DNA of 64,000 nt from positions 17,163-81,162 of the forward strand of contig JOAZ01000030.1 in the NCBI GenBank assembly GCA_000720535.1. The letters run 5' to 3'. This DNA is from Streptomyces halstedii. Its GTDB lineage: Bacteria > Actinomycetota > Actinomycetes > Streptomycetales > Streptomycetaceae. The stretch's first letter is position 1. Each line of letters starts with the position of its first letter. Below are positions 25,218 to 34,543 of this stretch, piece by piece. The translations under genes were made by a program, and so were the position numbers. The notes beneath the pieces are model-generated. The model worked only from the letters and a program-made list of their open reading frames with translations. It made no database searches and had not been told where the DNA came from.

Positions 25218-26723
25218 ATGAGCCACCGGCCCGCCCGCCGCGCCTTCGCCAGCCCCCTGTTCACTCCCTACGGGACCGACCGGGCCAGCCGCAGGGAAGC
25301 CCGTCGCCAGCTCTCCGAAGCCACCGCCAAGGCCCGTGCCGACGCCAGCAGCCACCGGACAGGTCCTGCACCCGCCGAGCATGAGACACCCGCTCCGCTC
25401 TACCCGTCGAGCGGACGCCCCGGGCCCGCCTCCGCCCGCCAGAACCGGCTGAAACTGCCCGCCCACCGCATGACCACCGCAGTGGCCGCCGGCGCATACC
25501 CATTCCTCGCCGAAGGCGGCCTCGGAGCCGAAGGCATCTACATCGGCCGCGACGTCCACGCCGAGGCCAGCTTCGTTTTCGATCCGTTCGCGCTGTACGG
25601 CAAGGTCGAGGGGTTCACCAACCCGAACCTCCTGTTGGCTGGCGTGATCGGCCAGGGCAAGAGCGCACTGGCCAAGTCCTTCGCGCTGCGTTCGGTGGCC
25701 TTCGGATACCGCGTCTACGTGCCGTGCGACCCGAAAGGCGAGTGGACGCCTGTGGCGGAGGCTCTCGGCGGCCGGTCCGTCGCCCTTGGCCCCGGGCTAC
25801 CGGGACGCCTGAATCCTCTCGACGCGGCGCCGCGACCACAGGGCGTCTCCGAGGCCGACTGGGTCGGCGAGATCCGCAAGCGACGCCTGCTCCTGCTCGG
25901 CTCCCTTGCCCGCACCGTTCTGGGGCGGGACCTGATGCCCATGGAGCACACCGCCCTAGACGTCGCCCTCGACGCCGTCGTCACCCGTGCCGCGGTTGCC
26001 AGCCACACTCCGCTCCTCGGCGACGTCGCCGCCACCCTCAACAACCCTGGCGCCCTGGCTGAGGCCGCCGCGATGATGTCAGGACAGCTCGGAGACGCAG
26101 CCCAAGACCTGGCCCACGCGATGCGCCGTCTCGTCCACGGGGATCTCGCCGGCATGTTCGACGCCCCCTCCACCGTCGCCTTCGACCCGAACGCGCCCAT
26201 GCTCACCATCGACCTGTCCCGCCTCGGCGGCTCCGGCGACGACACCGCTCTCGTCCTGGCGATGACCTGCGCGAGCGCCTGGATGGAGTCCGCCCTCTCC
26301 GATCCGTCCGGCGGCCGGCGCTGGATCGTCTACGACGAGGCGTGGAGGTTGATGCGGCACGTCGGTCTGCTGCAGCGGATGCAGGCCCAGTGGAAACTGA
26401 GCCGCGGCCTCGGTATCGCCAACCTCATGGTGATCCACCGGCTGTCCGACCTACTCACCGCCGGCGACGCCGGATCACAGGGCCGCGCCCTGGCCGAAGG
26501 GCTTCTCGCCGACTGCAGCACCCGAATCATCTACCGCCAGGAAACCGACCAACTCCACGCCGCAGCCTCCCTGCTCGGCCTCACCTCCGTCGAGATGGAC
26601 GCCATCGCTCACCTCAACCGAGGGCGCGGATTGTGGAAAGTCGCAGGTCGGAGCTTCATCGTGCAACACCTCCTGCACAGCCACGAACTGGCGCTCTTCG
26701 ACACTGACGCCCGTATGCACTGA
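25218..26723 (+). CDS. VirB4-like conjugation ATPase
   Basis: This 501-residue ATPase has Walker A GVIGQGKSAL at residues 142-151 and the adjacent strand YVPCDPKGEW. Walker B is WIVYDEAWRL near 370, typical of VirB4/TraC motors. A late motif SDLLTAGDAGSQGRALAEGLLADCSTRIIYRQ contains the expected Q-rich C-terminal signature. ATG 25218 is used. It powers substrate transport and pilus assembly in type IV secretion; here the N-terminal part is a separate SCO6880-like gene at 22784. Confidence 0.88.
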   Translation: MSHRPARRAFASPLFTPYGTDRASRREARRQLSEATAKARADASSHRTGPAPAEHETPAPLYPSSGRPGPASARQNRLKLPAHRMTTAVAAGAYPFLAEGGLGAEGIYIGRDVHAEASFVFDPFALYGKVEGFTNPNLLLAGVIGQGKSALAKSFALRSVAFGYRVYVPCDPKGEWTPVAEALGGRSVALGPGLPGRLNPLDAAPRPQGVSEADWVGEIRKRRLLLLGSLARTVLGRDLMPMEHTALDVALDAVVTRAAVASHTPLLGDVAATLNNPGALAEAAAMMSGQLGDAAQDLAHAMRRLVHGDLAGMFDAPSTVAFDPNAPMLTIDLSRLGGSGDDTALVLAMTCASAWMESALSDPSGGRRWIVYDEAWRLMRHVGLLQRMQAQWKLSRGLGIANLMVIHRLSDLLTAGDAGSQGRALAEGLLADCSTRIIYRQETDQLHAAASLLGLTSVEMDAIAHLNRGRGLWKVAGRSFIVQHLLHSHELALFDTDARMH

Positions 26724-26737
26724 GGAACAGAACGCCC

Positions 26738-27310
26738 GTGACACCTGGCATACAACGCGACCTGATACCCAGCGCCGAGGCCCATCACCTTATCGGCACG
26801 CTCAACGTGATGAAGGACAAACTACTCAACGCCGCCGAGCAGTGGCAGCTGCTGGACGAGAACGGAGACGTTCCGGCCTCACCCTCCTACGCCGCACTGC
26901 TCCAGCACGCCGCGGACGCACAGGACCTCTCCCGCGACGTTTTCCGGCTGACCGCCGACTTCGCGCGGAGCCCTCACCGCACCACCAGTGCCGGCAACAC
27001 CGTTTTGAGACATCTCGCCACGGCGGCGACCATGTCGAGCCACGCAGCCTCGCACTTCTCCGAGACTGCGGAGTGTGCCCTGGCCCTGCCCCGGTCTGCC
27101 ACCCCGACCGACCGGCGCTACCTCACGAACCGCATGGTCAACGACCACGCCTCAGCCCGCGCCTTCCTGCGGCGCTCCTCGGAATCCCTGCGGGACGCGG
27201 CCAAGGAACTCGACGACCACCTCGGCTTCCAGCCCTTCCTCGCGCCGCTCACCCGTCAGGAAGGCCCGCCGCTGCCTCCACCTCCCACGCCGGGCGGTCG
27301 CCGCCGCTGA
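26738..27310 (+). CDS. Hypothetical helical protein, 190 aa
   Basis: Starts at GTG 26738, 15 bases after the VirB4 gene. Mostly helical (AHHLIGTLNVMKDKLLNAAEQWQLLDENGDV, YAALLQHAADAQDLSRDVFRLTADFA, ASARAFLRRSSESLRDAAKELDDHLGF). It has a short Pro-rich end. No family was recognised. Position in the operon suggests a channel accessory factor or a relaxosome protein. Confidence 0.55.
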   Translation: MTPGIQRDLIPSAEAHHLIGTLNVMKDKLLNAAEQWQLLDENGDVPASPSYAALLQHAADAQDLSRDVFRLTADFARSPHRTTSAGNTVLRHLATAATMSSHAASHFSETAECALALPRSATPTDRRYLTNRMVNDHASARAFLRRSSESLRDAAKELDDHLGFQPFLAPLTRQEGPPLPPPPTPGGRRR

Positions 27311-27359
27311 CCGCACCGAACCCGTAGCCCAATGCACCCACGTCCCCCAAGGAATGCCC

Positions 27360-27608
27360 CTGAACCGCCCCGTTCATTTCAGCGACGCCGACTGGGCCGA
27401 GTACCAGCAGTGCCAGGCCGAGCACGACGACCTCATGGCGCAGGTCGTCGCCGACCGCGAAGCCCATCTGGAACACGACCTGATCGCCACCTACGACGAG
27501 TACCAACTCGACTTCACCGCGCTTCCGAAGCCGGAAGCCGGCCCTACCCGCCGGACACCTCCGCCGCACCGCTCACCGGCCTCCCGCAGGAGGAGCCGTG
27601 GCCGCTGA
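27360..27608 (+). CDS. Small hypothetical protein, CTG start likely
   Basis: About 82 residues, NRPVHFSDADWAEYQQCQAEHDDL then VVADREAHLEHDLIATYDEYQLDFTALPKPE, acidic and helical. The only ATG (27354) sits directly on the AAGGA ribosome site and cannot be well used. CTG 27360 in the same frame has the right six-base spacing. Its 3' end overlaps the next gene by 11 bases. Function unknown. Confidence 0.45.
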   Translation: MNRPVHFSDADWAEYQQCQAEHDDLMAQVVADREAHLEHDLIATYDEYQLDFTALPKPEAGPTRRTPPPHRSPASRRRSRGR

Positions 27609-28512
27609 CGATGACAGCACCCCCGACACTCGCCGCGCGACTCCCCTCGCGCCGCTTCCTGACCACCGCAATGTGAACACCCCCTGGTGGCAGGAGCTGT
27701 GGCGCCGCCACGCGCACATCACCACACCACTGCGAGAGCGCGGGCTGGAGTGTGACATCGAGTTCGGCCTCAGCGCCTACATCGTGCGCGTGTCGCTCCC
27801 CGACGACAGTTACCTGATCATCGGCCCGCCGCAAGAGCCGCCCTCCGAGCGCCCGCCCGGGGACCCGGAGGGCTGGATCGTGACCCGTGAGCGCAACAGC
27901 GACCGGTCAAGTTATTTCGAGCGCATCTACGACTCGGCTCCCCCCGCATACCCCGATCCCCCCGAGCAACCAGAGGCCCGCCACGGCGGCAGCGTCCAGC
28001 CCTTGATCGCAGCCCTCGACCATCACCTCGCGCAGCTCGGGCTGCTGCCCCATGCCGTCGCGCCCCACGAAAGCCCACCTGTGCACTCAGCTCATCCGTC
28101 CAACCCGTCCAAGGACCCGGACGTCACCGAGAGGGCAGACCGAACCGCCTACGCCTACGGCGACGTCCTCCTCACTCTCACCGACCAGCTCAACGGGACA
28201 AACTCGCACGCGGACGCCGCCGCTCTGCTCCACCAGATCCTGGAGCCGACCCACGGCCTGCTGGAGCGGCTCGGCGAATTCTTCGAGGCAGCCGCGGAGA
28301 AGGCGAAGGAAGCAAAACAGGACGACGGCTTCGACCTGTCTTACGACCTCGCCGACGCCGCCGCCGAAATCCGCAACCTAGGGGAAGACCTACGCGTAAC
28401 CGAGGACCGAATGCGGGCGCTGACACCGCTCCGTCCCACACCGCAGGTGCGCTCCGCCCCGGCCCTTCCGCCTCGCTCAGTCCCGCCAGCCGCGCCGCGA
28501 CACACCCGCTGA
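27598..28512 (+). CDS. Hypothetical protein, 304 aa
   Basis: N-terminal half (WWQELWRRHAHITTPLRERGLECDIEFGLSAYIVRVSLPDDSYLIIGPP, read in parts) has alternating short strands with a YFERIYDS motif. The C-terminal half (YAYGDVLLTLTDQLNGTNSHADAAALLHQIL, LLERLGEFFEAAAEKAKEA, LSYDLADAAAEIRNLGEDLRVTEDRM) is helical and may form a coiled coil. GTG 27598 overlaps the previous gene. The family was not recognised. It looks like a two-part adaptor, possibly a plasmid-specific partner in the conjugation operon. Confidence 0.55.
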   Translation: MAADDDSTPDTRRATPLAPLPDHRNVNTPWWQELWRRHAHITTPLRERGLECDIEFGLSAYIVRVSLPDDSYLIIGPPQEPPSERPPGDPEGWIVTRERNSDRSSYFERIYDSAPPAYPDPPEQPEARHGGSVQPLIAALDHHLAQLGLLPHAVAPHESPPVHSAHPSNPSKDPDVTERADRTAYAYGDVLLTLTDQLNGTNSHADAAALLHQILEPTHGLLERLGEFFEAAAEKAKEAKQDDGFDLSYDLADAAAEIRNLGEDLRVTEDRMRALTPLRPTPQVRSAPALPPRSVPPAAPRHTR

Positions 28513-28545
28513 CACCGCACCCACGCCACCCCTGCCAGGAAGAAC

Positions 28546-29316
28546 ATGACCGCACCCCGTACCGATCTCTCCGCCTTCGCCAGCGGCCTCGCCGATCGCC
28601 TGCCAGGCATATGGACCAGCCACTACCAGCGCGCCCAGTACGCGGATCAGCCGCCCCGTACCGAGCAACTCTGGGACATCGGCCACGTCGACTACATAGT
28701 CAGCCAGAACGTCCTCACCCACGACGCTGTGCTCCACGGGCCGGACAACCAGCGACTGTACGTCACTGACCGGCCGCTCTACCCGCACCAGTTCGTCATC
28801 GCGCCGCTCGTGCCTACCGCAACGCACATCAAGCCGCACCACTTCGACACCGTCGAGGAGCCCAACGGCATCGCCGTACCCGATGATCCGGCCCGGGCTG
28901 CGGCTCAAGTCGCCCGACGGATGCTGCCCCGCTACGAGCAGGCCCTTCAGACAGTGCTCACCAACGCAGAAACCCATCCCGAGCCTCCACACCGACCCGG
29001 GCCGCCACAGGTCGACCAGGTTCTTACCCTGACCCAGTACGCCGACGGAGTCCTCGGCACACCCTACGAGAGCGTGCCGGTGGACGCCCGTATGACGCTG
29101 TACGCCCATGGGTTCCAGTACCACCCGCACCAAGCGGCATTCCTCCTTCCCGCCGTCTACGGGGACAGCGGTCGCGCCCTTCGCGTCCACGGCGTGGTCC
29201 AGCAACTCACAGCCAAGGGCATAGGTGTGAATCTCCGCCACTCGGCGCCCACCACCACTGCGGCCCTCCCGCCGGCATCTCCGACGACGGCACCCGTGAC
29301 CAGCCGTACTCGCTGA
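28546..29316 (+). CDS. EPNGIA-family hypothetical protein
   Basis: Starts ATG 28546 after GGAAGAAC. The 256 residues have three sections. The N-terminal section holds GLADRLPGIWTSHYQRAQY and LWDIGHVDYIVSQNVLTHDAVLHGPDNQRLYV. A central signature EEPNGIAVPDDPARAAAQVARRMLPRYEQAL follows. A C-terminal beta-rich half (MTLYAHGFQYHPHQAAFLLPAVYGD) ends it. The signature recurs at 44711 and, more diverged, at 33535. No known function; likely a plasmid-encoded family that spread by duplication. The stop overlaps a CTG that may start the next gene. Confidence 0.6.
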   Translation: MTAPRTDLSAFASGLADRLPGIWTSHYQRAQYADQPPRTEQLWDIGHVDYIVSQNVLTHDAVLHGPDNQRLYVTDRPLYPHQFVIAPLVPTATHIKPHHFDTVEEPNGIAVPDDPARAAAQVARRMLPRYEQALQTVLTNAETHPEPPHRPGPPQVDQVLTLTQYADGVLGTPYESVPVDARMTLYAHGFQYHPHQAAFLLPAVYGDSGRALRVHGVVQQLTAKGIGVNLRHSAPTTTAALPPASPTTAPVTSRTR

Positions 29317-29595
29317 ACCCTCCGGTCGGCGCCGCAGCCCTCTCCCGTCTGGCCGACACGGTGATCGATGCCGAGATCCCGGTCGCCGACATGGTCCACG
29401 GCGGCTCTGATCCGGAGCAGGAGCAGCGCGTAGCCGGTCGCCGAGACCTGGCTCGCCGAAGGCGAAATGTTCCTGCGTCGGGGGCCCGCGCCAGCGCACC
29501 CCACCGCCGCCCAGCCCGGCCTCTCGCCGCGGCACGGCCCGCGCACCGCGGCCCGTGCCCCTTCCGCCCCACGTCCCGAGGAGAACCCCGCCCCC
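29313..29595 (+). pseudogene. Small hypothetical protein with frameshift, CTG start
   Basis: CTG 29313 overlaps the previous stop (CTGA) and begins NPPVGAAALSRLADTVIDAEIPVADMVHGGSDPEQEQRVA. Near 29438 the coding-like frame shifts by one: losing one G gives VAETWLAEGEMFLRRGPAPAHPT and runs in frame toward the next gene. It is probably a small protein broken by one base, or a sequence error. No function recognised. Confidence 0.4.
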
Positions 29596-30054
29596 TTGCA
29601 GCCCGGCACCCACTTCGCCTTCGGCGACCACCAGGAACACGGCTTCGTGGCCTCCTTCGCCTCCTCCCTGCCCGCCCATCTCGCCCATTGGTACCTGCTC
29701 CGCGAGCAGTTCGAGCCCGTACCCGACGAACCTGGGCTGTTCCGGCTCAGCGAACCCGAGCGCGAGGGCATCCGCCGCACCCGGCAGGCCGTGCACGACC
29801 TGCGCAGCCAGGGATACACCGTGCAGGCCGACATCCCTCTCGACCCCGCCGCCGCTGCAGACCCACCACGGCCTGCCCCGTCGAACGGCCTTATGGAGCG
29901 CCGCAGCCGTCTTGCACAGGCCGCCGCCGGCCGGACAACGCAGAGGGGTACCGCACCCGCCACCTCGCCACCGTCGGCCCGGCCGATCCCACCGAAGCCC
30001 TCCTACGCGCCGACCGTCCACCTGACGGCTTCGGGCGGGGGGCGGTCACGATGA
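29596..30054 (+). CDS. Hypothetical protein, 152 aa
   Basis: TTG 29596 follows a GAGGAGAA ribosome site by about ten bases. The protein starts QPGTHFAFGDHQEHGFVASFASSLPAHLAHWYLLREQF and holds LSEPEREGIRRTRQAVHDLRSQGYTVQADIPLD. This is a compact alpha/beta fold by look, followed by a Pro-rich tail. Its stop overlaps the following ATG (ATGA). Family unknown. The frame is also open upstream, so it may be the second half of the broken gene before it. Confidence 0.5.
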   Translation: MQPGTHFAFGDHQEHGFVASFASSLPAHLAHWYLLREQFEPVPDEPGLFRLSEPEREGIRRTRQAVHDLRSQGYTVQADIPLDPAAAADPPRPAPSNGLMERRSRLAQAAAGRTTQRGTAPATSPPSARPIPPKPSYAPTVHLTASGGGRSR

Positions 30055-31234
30055 CATCCGTGAACGGCCCCGCCCCTCGGCCCTCGGCGGCCGACCTCGC
30101 GCACCGTGCACACGACTTCCGGCTACGGATGTCCGGCATCGGCTGCGAGACCGAGACCGCACTCGACACCACACGCGACCGCTACGGGCGAACCGTCCAT
30201 GCAGGCGCCGCCACAGCCGCCCTGGCCCGCCGTGACCAGGCGGCCGTGGAGGCATACGCCAAGCACCTGGCCCCGTACGCTGACGCACTGCTCGGTTCCA
30301 CTCGCCGCGCGCTGGACGAACTGCCGCCAGCCCGGCACCTCGCCGGATGGCGGACAGTGCTGGATGGCCTCGCCGCCTCCACTGCCGAGATCCGCCGGGC
30401 CCTCGACCAGCCCGCCACCCCAGCTCGGCAGCCGAACGCGCGCAGCATGCCGCGTTGTGGCCCCACCTCGCCACCTGGGCGGATCACGGTTACATCGCCA
30501 GCAACCTCGCCGACCAGGACCAGCGGCCCCACCGCAAGACTCCGCTGAGCGGGGAGGAACAGCACGCGTGGACCGAGCGGGCCCAGGCGGCGCAGCGGCG
30601 CGGGGAGCTGGAGCTGACCGAGTCGTGGCACGCCGCCGACGGGCAGCCGATCACCCTCGCGTACCTGGTCGAGGACGACGACTCGACGGTGGTCGCCCTG
30701 CGAGGTGACCCGGATGCACCGGGCTGGCAGGTGATCGGCCACCACGTTCACGACTACGTGGCCGGGCAGGCGCTGCCCGCCGCGGTCCCGCCTGGTGTGC
30801 TGCACGCGGACATCTCCCGGTTCAACCGCCCGGCACCCGCCCCCGAGGTCTCGCTGCAGGAACTCATCCGGGACGTCATCGAAGCCCAGACCGCCGGAGA
30901 TGCGTCCAACGCGCTACTCACCGCCACCCAGCGCGGGTACAACGCGGGCCCGATGATCCGACTCCAGACACTCGTGGAGACCACAAGCCAGTTCGCTTCC
31001 GCGCTGGAGACCGTGCAGGGCCGGCAGATCGCTGCCCGGCTCGCCTCGCTCGGCCGACAAATCGACTTCCTCACCCGCGAAGTGCACGGGGCCGCCGAAA
31101 ACCTCGGCGCGACCGTGGCCGTCCTGCCGCCGCACCGCACCCCCGTGCTGCGGGCCCGCCCACACGCTGCCCCAGGGACAACACTTCCAGCCGCGCCACC
31201 GCAGCGCACCACGCCGGCCGCGCGCCACCCGTAG
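30051..31234 (+). pseudogene. Hypothetical protein split by a one-base frameshift
   Basis: ATG 30051 starts SVNGPAPRPSAADLAHRAHDFRLRM and continues with good codon use to about 30420 (WRTVLDGLAASTAEIRRALDQPATP). There the coding pattern moves to the next frame (SSAAERAQHAALWPHLATWADHGYIA, HAWTERAQAAQRRGELELTESWHA, ITLAYLVEDDDSTVVALRGDP, LQTLVETTSQFASALETVQGRQIAARL). Adding one C in the CCCC run at about 30417 gives one protein of 394 residues with no missing joint. It ends the plus-strand operon just before the IS element. Function unknown. Confidence 0.6.
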
Positions 31235-31368
31235 CAGCCCCCGCACCCAGCCGGAGACATCCTGACTGCCGCCACCGCCCACATCACCTTGTATCTGAGA
31301 GTGCGGAACGTGTCCGTTTCGTAGTTGAGGTTAGGGAAGGGCTGCTGGTCGCGGGCGGGGTATGGCCC

Positions 31369-31791
31369 TCAGGCGTCGGGGCGGGTGAACAATCCGGTTT
31401 CGGGTTCGGTGAGGATGCCCCGGCTGACCAGGCGCTTCGCTTTGGCGCGGATACCTTCGGTGTTCTTCGGGAGGATCGGCAGGTCGAGGGCCTGGCAGAG
31501 GTCGCGGGCGCGCATCGGCCGGCCCGCGTCGGCCAGGGCGGTGAGGATCTGCTGGTAGGCGGGATGATCCGGGACGTCAGGACGCTCCGGTTCGATGGCG
31601 GGTAAGAGTGCGGGGAGAGCGAGCAGGGTCTTGCGAGTGATCCGCAGGTTCTCGCTCTCCGTGTCGATCTCGCCGAGCTGCGCGGTGATCTCTTCGATGC
31701 GGGACCGGAACTCCTCTGCCTGGTCGGCCAGTTCGCGCTCTCGGGTCCCGATGTGTTCCAGGATGGCTTTGACCTGCAGGTGCTCACTCAC
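31369..31791 (-). CDS. IS-associated coiled-coil/winged-helix protein
   Basis: 140 residues; GTG 31791 overlaps the transposase stop and has GGAGG upstream. The N-terminal half is a coiled coil (HLQVKAILEHIGTRERELADQ, AEEFRSRIEEITAQLGEIDTE). The C-terminal half resembles a winged helix (AYQQILTALADAGRPMRARDLCQALDLP, NTEGIRAKAKRLVSRGILTEP). Tight coupling to the transposase suggests it is an IS accessory or regulator, not a host gene. Confidence 0.6.
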   Translation of the reverse strand: MSEHLQVKAILEHIGTRERELADQAEEFRSRIEEITAQLGEIDTESENLRITRKTLLALPALLPAIEPERPDVPDHPAYQQILTALADAGRPMRARDLCQALDLPILPKNTEGIRAKAKRLVSRGILTEPETGLFTRPDA

Positions 31792-32630
31792 GTAGTCCTC
31801 CAGGTGGTGAGGGTGGCTCCGGTGAGGCGGCGGCTCATGACGGAGGTCATCGCCCAAAAGACACGGGAGCGGGAGGAGGCGGGCCGGTGTTCGTAGTCGC
31901 GTACGAGACGGCGGTAGAACATCAAGATCCCGTTCGTCTGCTCCACGATCCACCGCTTTGCCTGCGGAACGAACCCGCGCTGGTCCGGGTTGCGTTCGAC
32001 GATCTCGACATCGATGCCGTGGTTCTTGCCGTGCTCGACAACGCGTCTCTTGAAGCCCTGGTCGACCAGGGCCTTGGTCACCGTGTCGCACTGGGCGGCG
32101 ACACCGTCCAGCAGGGCGATGCCGGCGGTGTTCTCGTGCGCACTGGCGGGCAGGATGACGCAGTCGATGACGAGGCCCGATACGTCCACGGCCAGGCATC
32201 TCTTCCTGCCCGGAACCCGTTTCGCAGCATCCTTGCCGGTCGTGTCGGTGGGGACGCCGACGGCGGCGTGAATGCTCTGCGTGTCCAGAACCACCAGGCT
32301 CGGATCGGCTAATCGCCGGTTCTTCTCCCGCAGTTGCCACCGCAGCAGGTCGTGGATGGTCTGGTCGGTGCCGTCGTCACGCCACGTGTAGAAGTAGTAC
32401 TTCACCGCCCCGGCGGGCGGCAGGTCGTGGGGCAGCAGGACCCACTGGCAGCCGCTGCGATTCTGGTACAGGATCGCGTTCACGATCTCCCGCATCGCGT
32501 ATCTGCCCTGGTGGCCGCTGACCGACGGATGCGCGGCTTTCCACGCGGTGATCACGGGCTCGACGAGATCCCACTGCTCGTCGGCGAGATCGGTTGAATA
32601 CGGCTTGCGCATGCTCATGCCATAATCCAA
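31788..32630 (-). CDS. IS5-family DDE transposase
   Basis: The 280-residue enzyme has an N-terminal DUF4096-like domain (STDLADEQWDLVEPVIT, YQNRSGCQWVLLPHDLPP). A DDE catalytic core follows: LVVLDTQSIHA (first D), DVSGLVIDCVILPASAHENTAG with LVDQGFKRRVVEHG (second D region), and a final E in IVEQTNGIL. The motifs are typical of the IS5 family, likely its IS1031/ISL2 branches. It appears complete and may be active. Start is in the first codons after 32630. Confidence 0.85.
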   Translation of the reverse strand: MDYGMSMRKPYSTDLADEQWDLVEPVITAWKAAHPSVSGHQGRYAMREIVNAILYQNRSGCQWVLLPHDLPPAGAVKYYFYTWRDDGTDQTIHDLLRWQLREKNRRLADPSLVVLDTQSIHAAVGVPTDTTGKDAAKRVPGRKRCLAVDVSGLVIDCVILPASAHENTAGIALLDGVAAQCDTVTKALVDQGFKRRVVEHGKNHGIDVEIVERNPDQRGFVPQAKRWIVEQTNGILMFYRRLVRDYEHRPASSRSRVFWAMTSVMSRRLTGATLTTWRTT

Positions 32631-32702
32631 GCGAACCCCAAACGCCTGACCAGCCGCGATGCCCCAACATCACACCATCGAGCGATGACAACCCGGACAG
32701 AA

Positions 32703-32753
32703 GATCACCTACTGCACTCTCAAGATCCCGTTCGTTTGCGCCACGATCCACCG
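32703..32753 (-). repeat. Remnant of a related transposase
   Basis: Fifty bases at 32703-32753 closely match 31919-31967 inside the transposase gene in the same orientation (shared core AAGATCCCGTTCGT and CACGATCCACCGC). It is best read as the fossil of another IS5-type transposase now lying just upstream of the PNPOx-like gene. Confidence 0.6.
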
Positions 32754-32804
32754 CTTCGCCTAATGACGACAGAGGGTGTCGGGTTTACGGCCGACGATGG
32801 ACGT

Positions 32805-33323
32805 ATGCGCGAAACCCCAGAGGAACTCGACAAGCTCCAGTCCCTCCTCGACTCCTCCCTCTCCGGCTCGACCACACACCTCCGCTCGATCGTCGAGGGC
32901 CGCACCATCACGGCGGCGCAGCTCACCGGGGTCCTCACCGGCATGTGCACGCTCGCCCTCTCCACGGTGACCGCAAAGGGCGAACCGCGGATCAGCGGCG
33001 CCGACGGGCACTTCCTGCACGGCCGGTGGCACTTCGGCACGGCGCGCAACGCCGCCAAGGCCCGTCACCTTGCGGCCCGTCCGGCCGCCAGCGTCGCGCA
33101 CATGCGCGGCGAGGACCTCGGCGTGTTCACCCACGGCACGGTGGAGGAGATGAACCCCGAGGACGCCGAGACCACGGCCGACTGGCAGGAACTCCTCGCC
33201 TACTTGCATGACTTCTACAACGACGACGCCTTCGACTGGAACCGCGAGGTCGTCTACTACCGGCTGAACCCGCACTGGATGACCGTCTACGCCCCCGACC
33301 TCGACAAGCTCACCGGCACGTGA
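32805..33323 (+). CDS. Pyridoxamine 5'-phosphate oxidase-family protein
   Basis: The 172-residue protein has the split-barrel flavin-binding fold: CTLALSTVTAKGEPRISGADGHFLHGRWHFGTARNAAKARHL, then AARPAASVAHMRGEDLGVFTHGTVEEM and a C-terminal YYRLNPHWMTVYAPDL. Members bind FMN or F420 and reduce varied substrates. ATG 32805 is chosen; ATG 32763 would add 14 residues that look like IS remnant sequence. Its location inside the IS ends makes it cargo. Substrate unknown. Confidence 0.7.
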   Translation: MRETPEELDKLQSLLDSSLSGSTTHLRSIVEGRTITAAQLTGVLTGMCTLALSTVTAKGEPRISGADGHFLHGRWHFGTARNAAKARHLAARPAASVAHMRGEDLGVFTHGTVEEMNPEDAETTADWQELLAYLHDFYNDDAFDWNREVVYYRLNPHWMTVYAPDLDKLTGT

Positions 33324-33534
33324 CGCCGGGCCCGACGACTCGGGCCTGCACATTCGCGTTCGTGGGTGCGGGGCCGGTCGACGGCGCGCCGTCGCGTACC
33401 GCCGACGCCGTGGCGACGGCCTCGCCCAGCGCCCGCCGGTACAGCAGCGACCCGAGGCTGCCCCACCCCCAAGCTCTCAACTCCTTCCCCAACCTCAACG
33501 AAAAGCGGACAAGAACTCACGTTCCGCACTCTGA

Positions 33535-34534
33535 GCCCCGAGGACGGGTCGTCGCCCTGCCCCACGGCCCCGGCACCGACTGGGCCCGCACCGCACTGGA
33601 CCTCTCCGCCTTCGAGGAGCACCACGAGGGCATCCACGTCCTGGCGTTGAACACCCCGGCCACGGCGCAGAACTCAATCGACACCCTGTACCGCAATGCC
33701 CAGCACTTCGGGATCACCGTCGACATCACGCGCCGGCCCTTCATCGGCGATGCCGCCCGCCGTATCGCCCAGGCACTCGACGGGACGTGGGCGGTGGAGA
33801 TCGGCAACCTCCAGCTACCCGAGTCCGACGCACGCCAGCGCTTGCGCTGGGCATGGTCCGCACCTGACGGCTCGCTGTCCTACACCGTGGGGGCCTACGG
33901 CGCACAGATGTCGGCCGCGGCGTTCCTCGCCCATGAGGACGGGCGGGAACTGATAGTGGCCGAGAGGCCGTGGGACAAGCAGCTCCTCGTCGGCGCCCTC
34001 GCTTCCCATATCGACTTCCCCTCCCTGGGCATTCAGCCGCCGGCTAGCATCGTCGCCCCCACCGAGCAGGCAGCGCTGAAGAAGATCACCCGCACCGTGT
34101 TGCCCTCCTACGACCGGGCCTTGGCCGACGCCCATCTGCTGATGCTCGACGCCACCCTGGCTCAGGTGCGGGAAGCCCGTGACAGTGCGGAGCATGCCGG
34201 CCTGATGCCTCTGGCGTCCGCTCTCCGCCAGCACGCGCCGTACCTGATCCGGCAGCTGCGCAGCACACTGCCCGGACCTCTGGCCGCGCAGTCGGCTGCC
34301 GTCCTCGACCGTGCCGAGAGAACGTTCACCCTCGCGTCGCCTCCGGAGGACCAGGCCGCCAGTGTGCTGCTGGAGCACGGAGCGCGCCTGACCGAGATGA
34401 CCCGTTCGCTCGATCACGGCCTCATCGACCGGCCGCACCCGCACCCGCCGCCCCGCCCGGGCTGCCCCAGCCTCCGAGCGGGCCCGCCTCGCCTTCGCCC
34501 AACACCCCACCGCTTTCCCGCCACCACCGATAGG
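33535..34534 (+). pseudogene. Hypothetical gene, 5' end removed by IS insertion
   Basis: The coding-like frame begins right at the IS end (RGRVVALPHGPGTDWARTALDLSAFEEHHEGIHVLALN) and has no start of its own; upstream bases lie inside the IS. A central segment LQPPASIVAPTEQAALKKITRTVLPSYDRALADAHLL resembles the EPNGIA family seen at 28546 and 44711. Near 34430 another frame continues to a TAG at about 34530 that has a ribosome site after it, so a second single-base shift is likely. The frame is otherwise open to 34789. It is probably inactive. Confidence 0.5.
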
Positions 34535-34543
34535 AGATCTGCC

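Larger units (their letters stand above)
31300..33531. mobile_element. IS5-family composite element with cargo
   Basis: The ends are inverted repeats: GAGTGCGGAACGTG at 31300-31313 and its complement ending at 33531. Each continues with a related GTTGAGGTT and GGGAAGG stretch. A three-base TGA duplication flanks it (31297-31299 and 33532-33534), as in some IS5-group elements. It holds, on the minus strand, a DDE transposase and a coupled 140-residue protein, and on the plus strand a PNPOx-like gene. A second IS remnant (32703-32753, close to 31919-31967) suggests it formed by recombination between IS copies. It separates the 33535-34534 gene from its start. Confidence 0.75.

Noticed and set aside
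18802-26723. TraB-type single-protein Streptomyces transfer
   Set aside because: No FtsK/SpoIIIE-like TraB with its typical motifs was found in the window.
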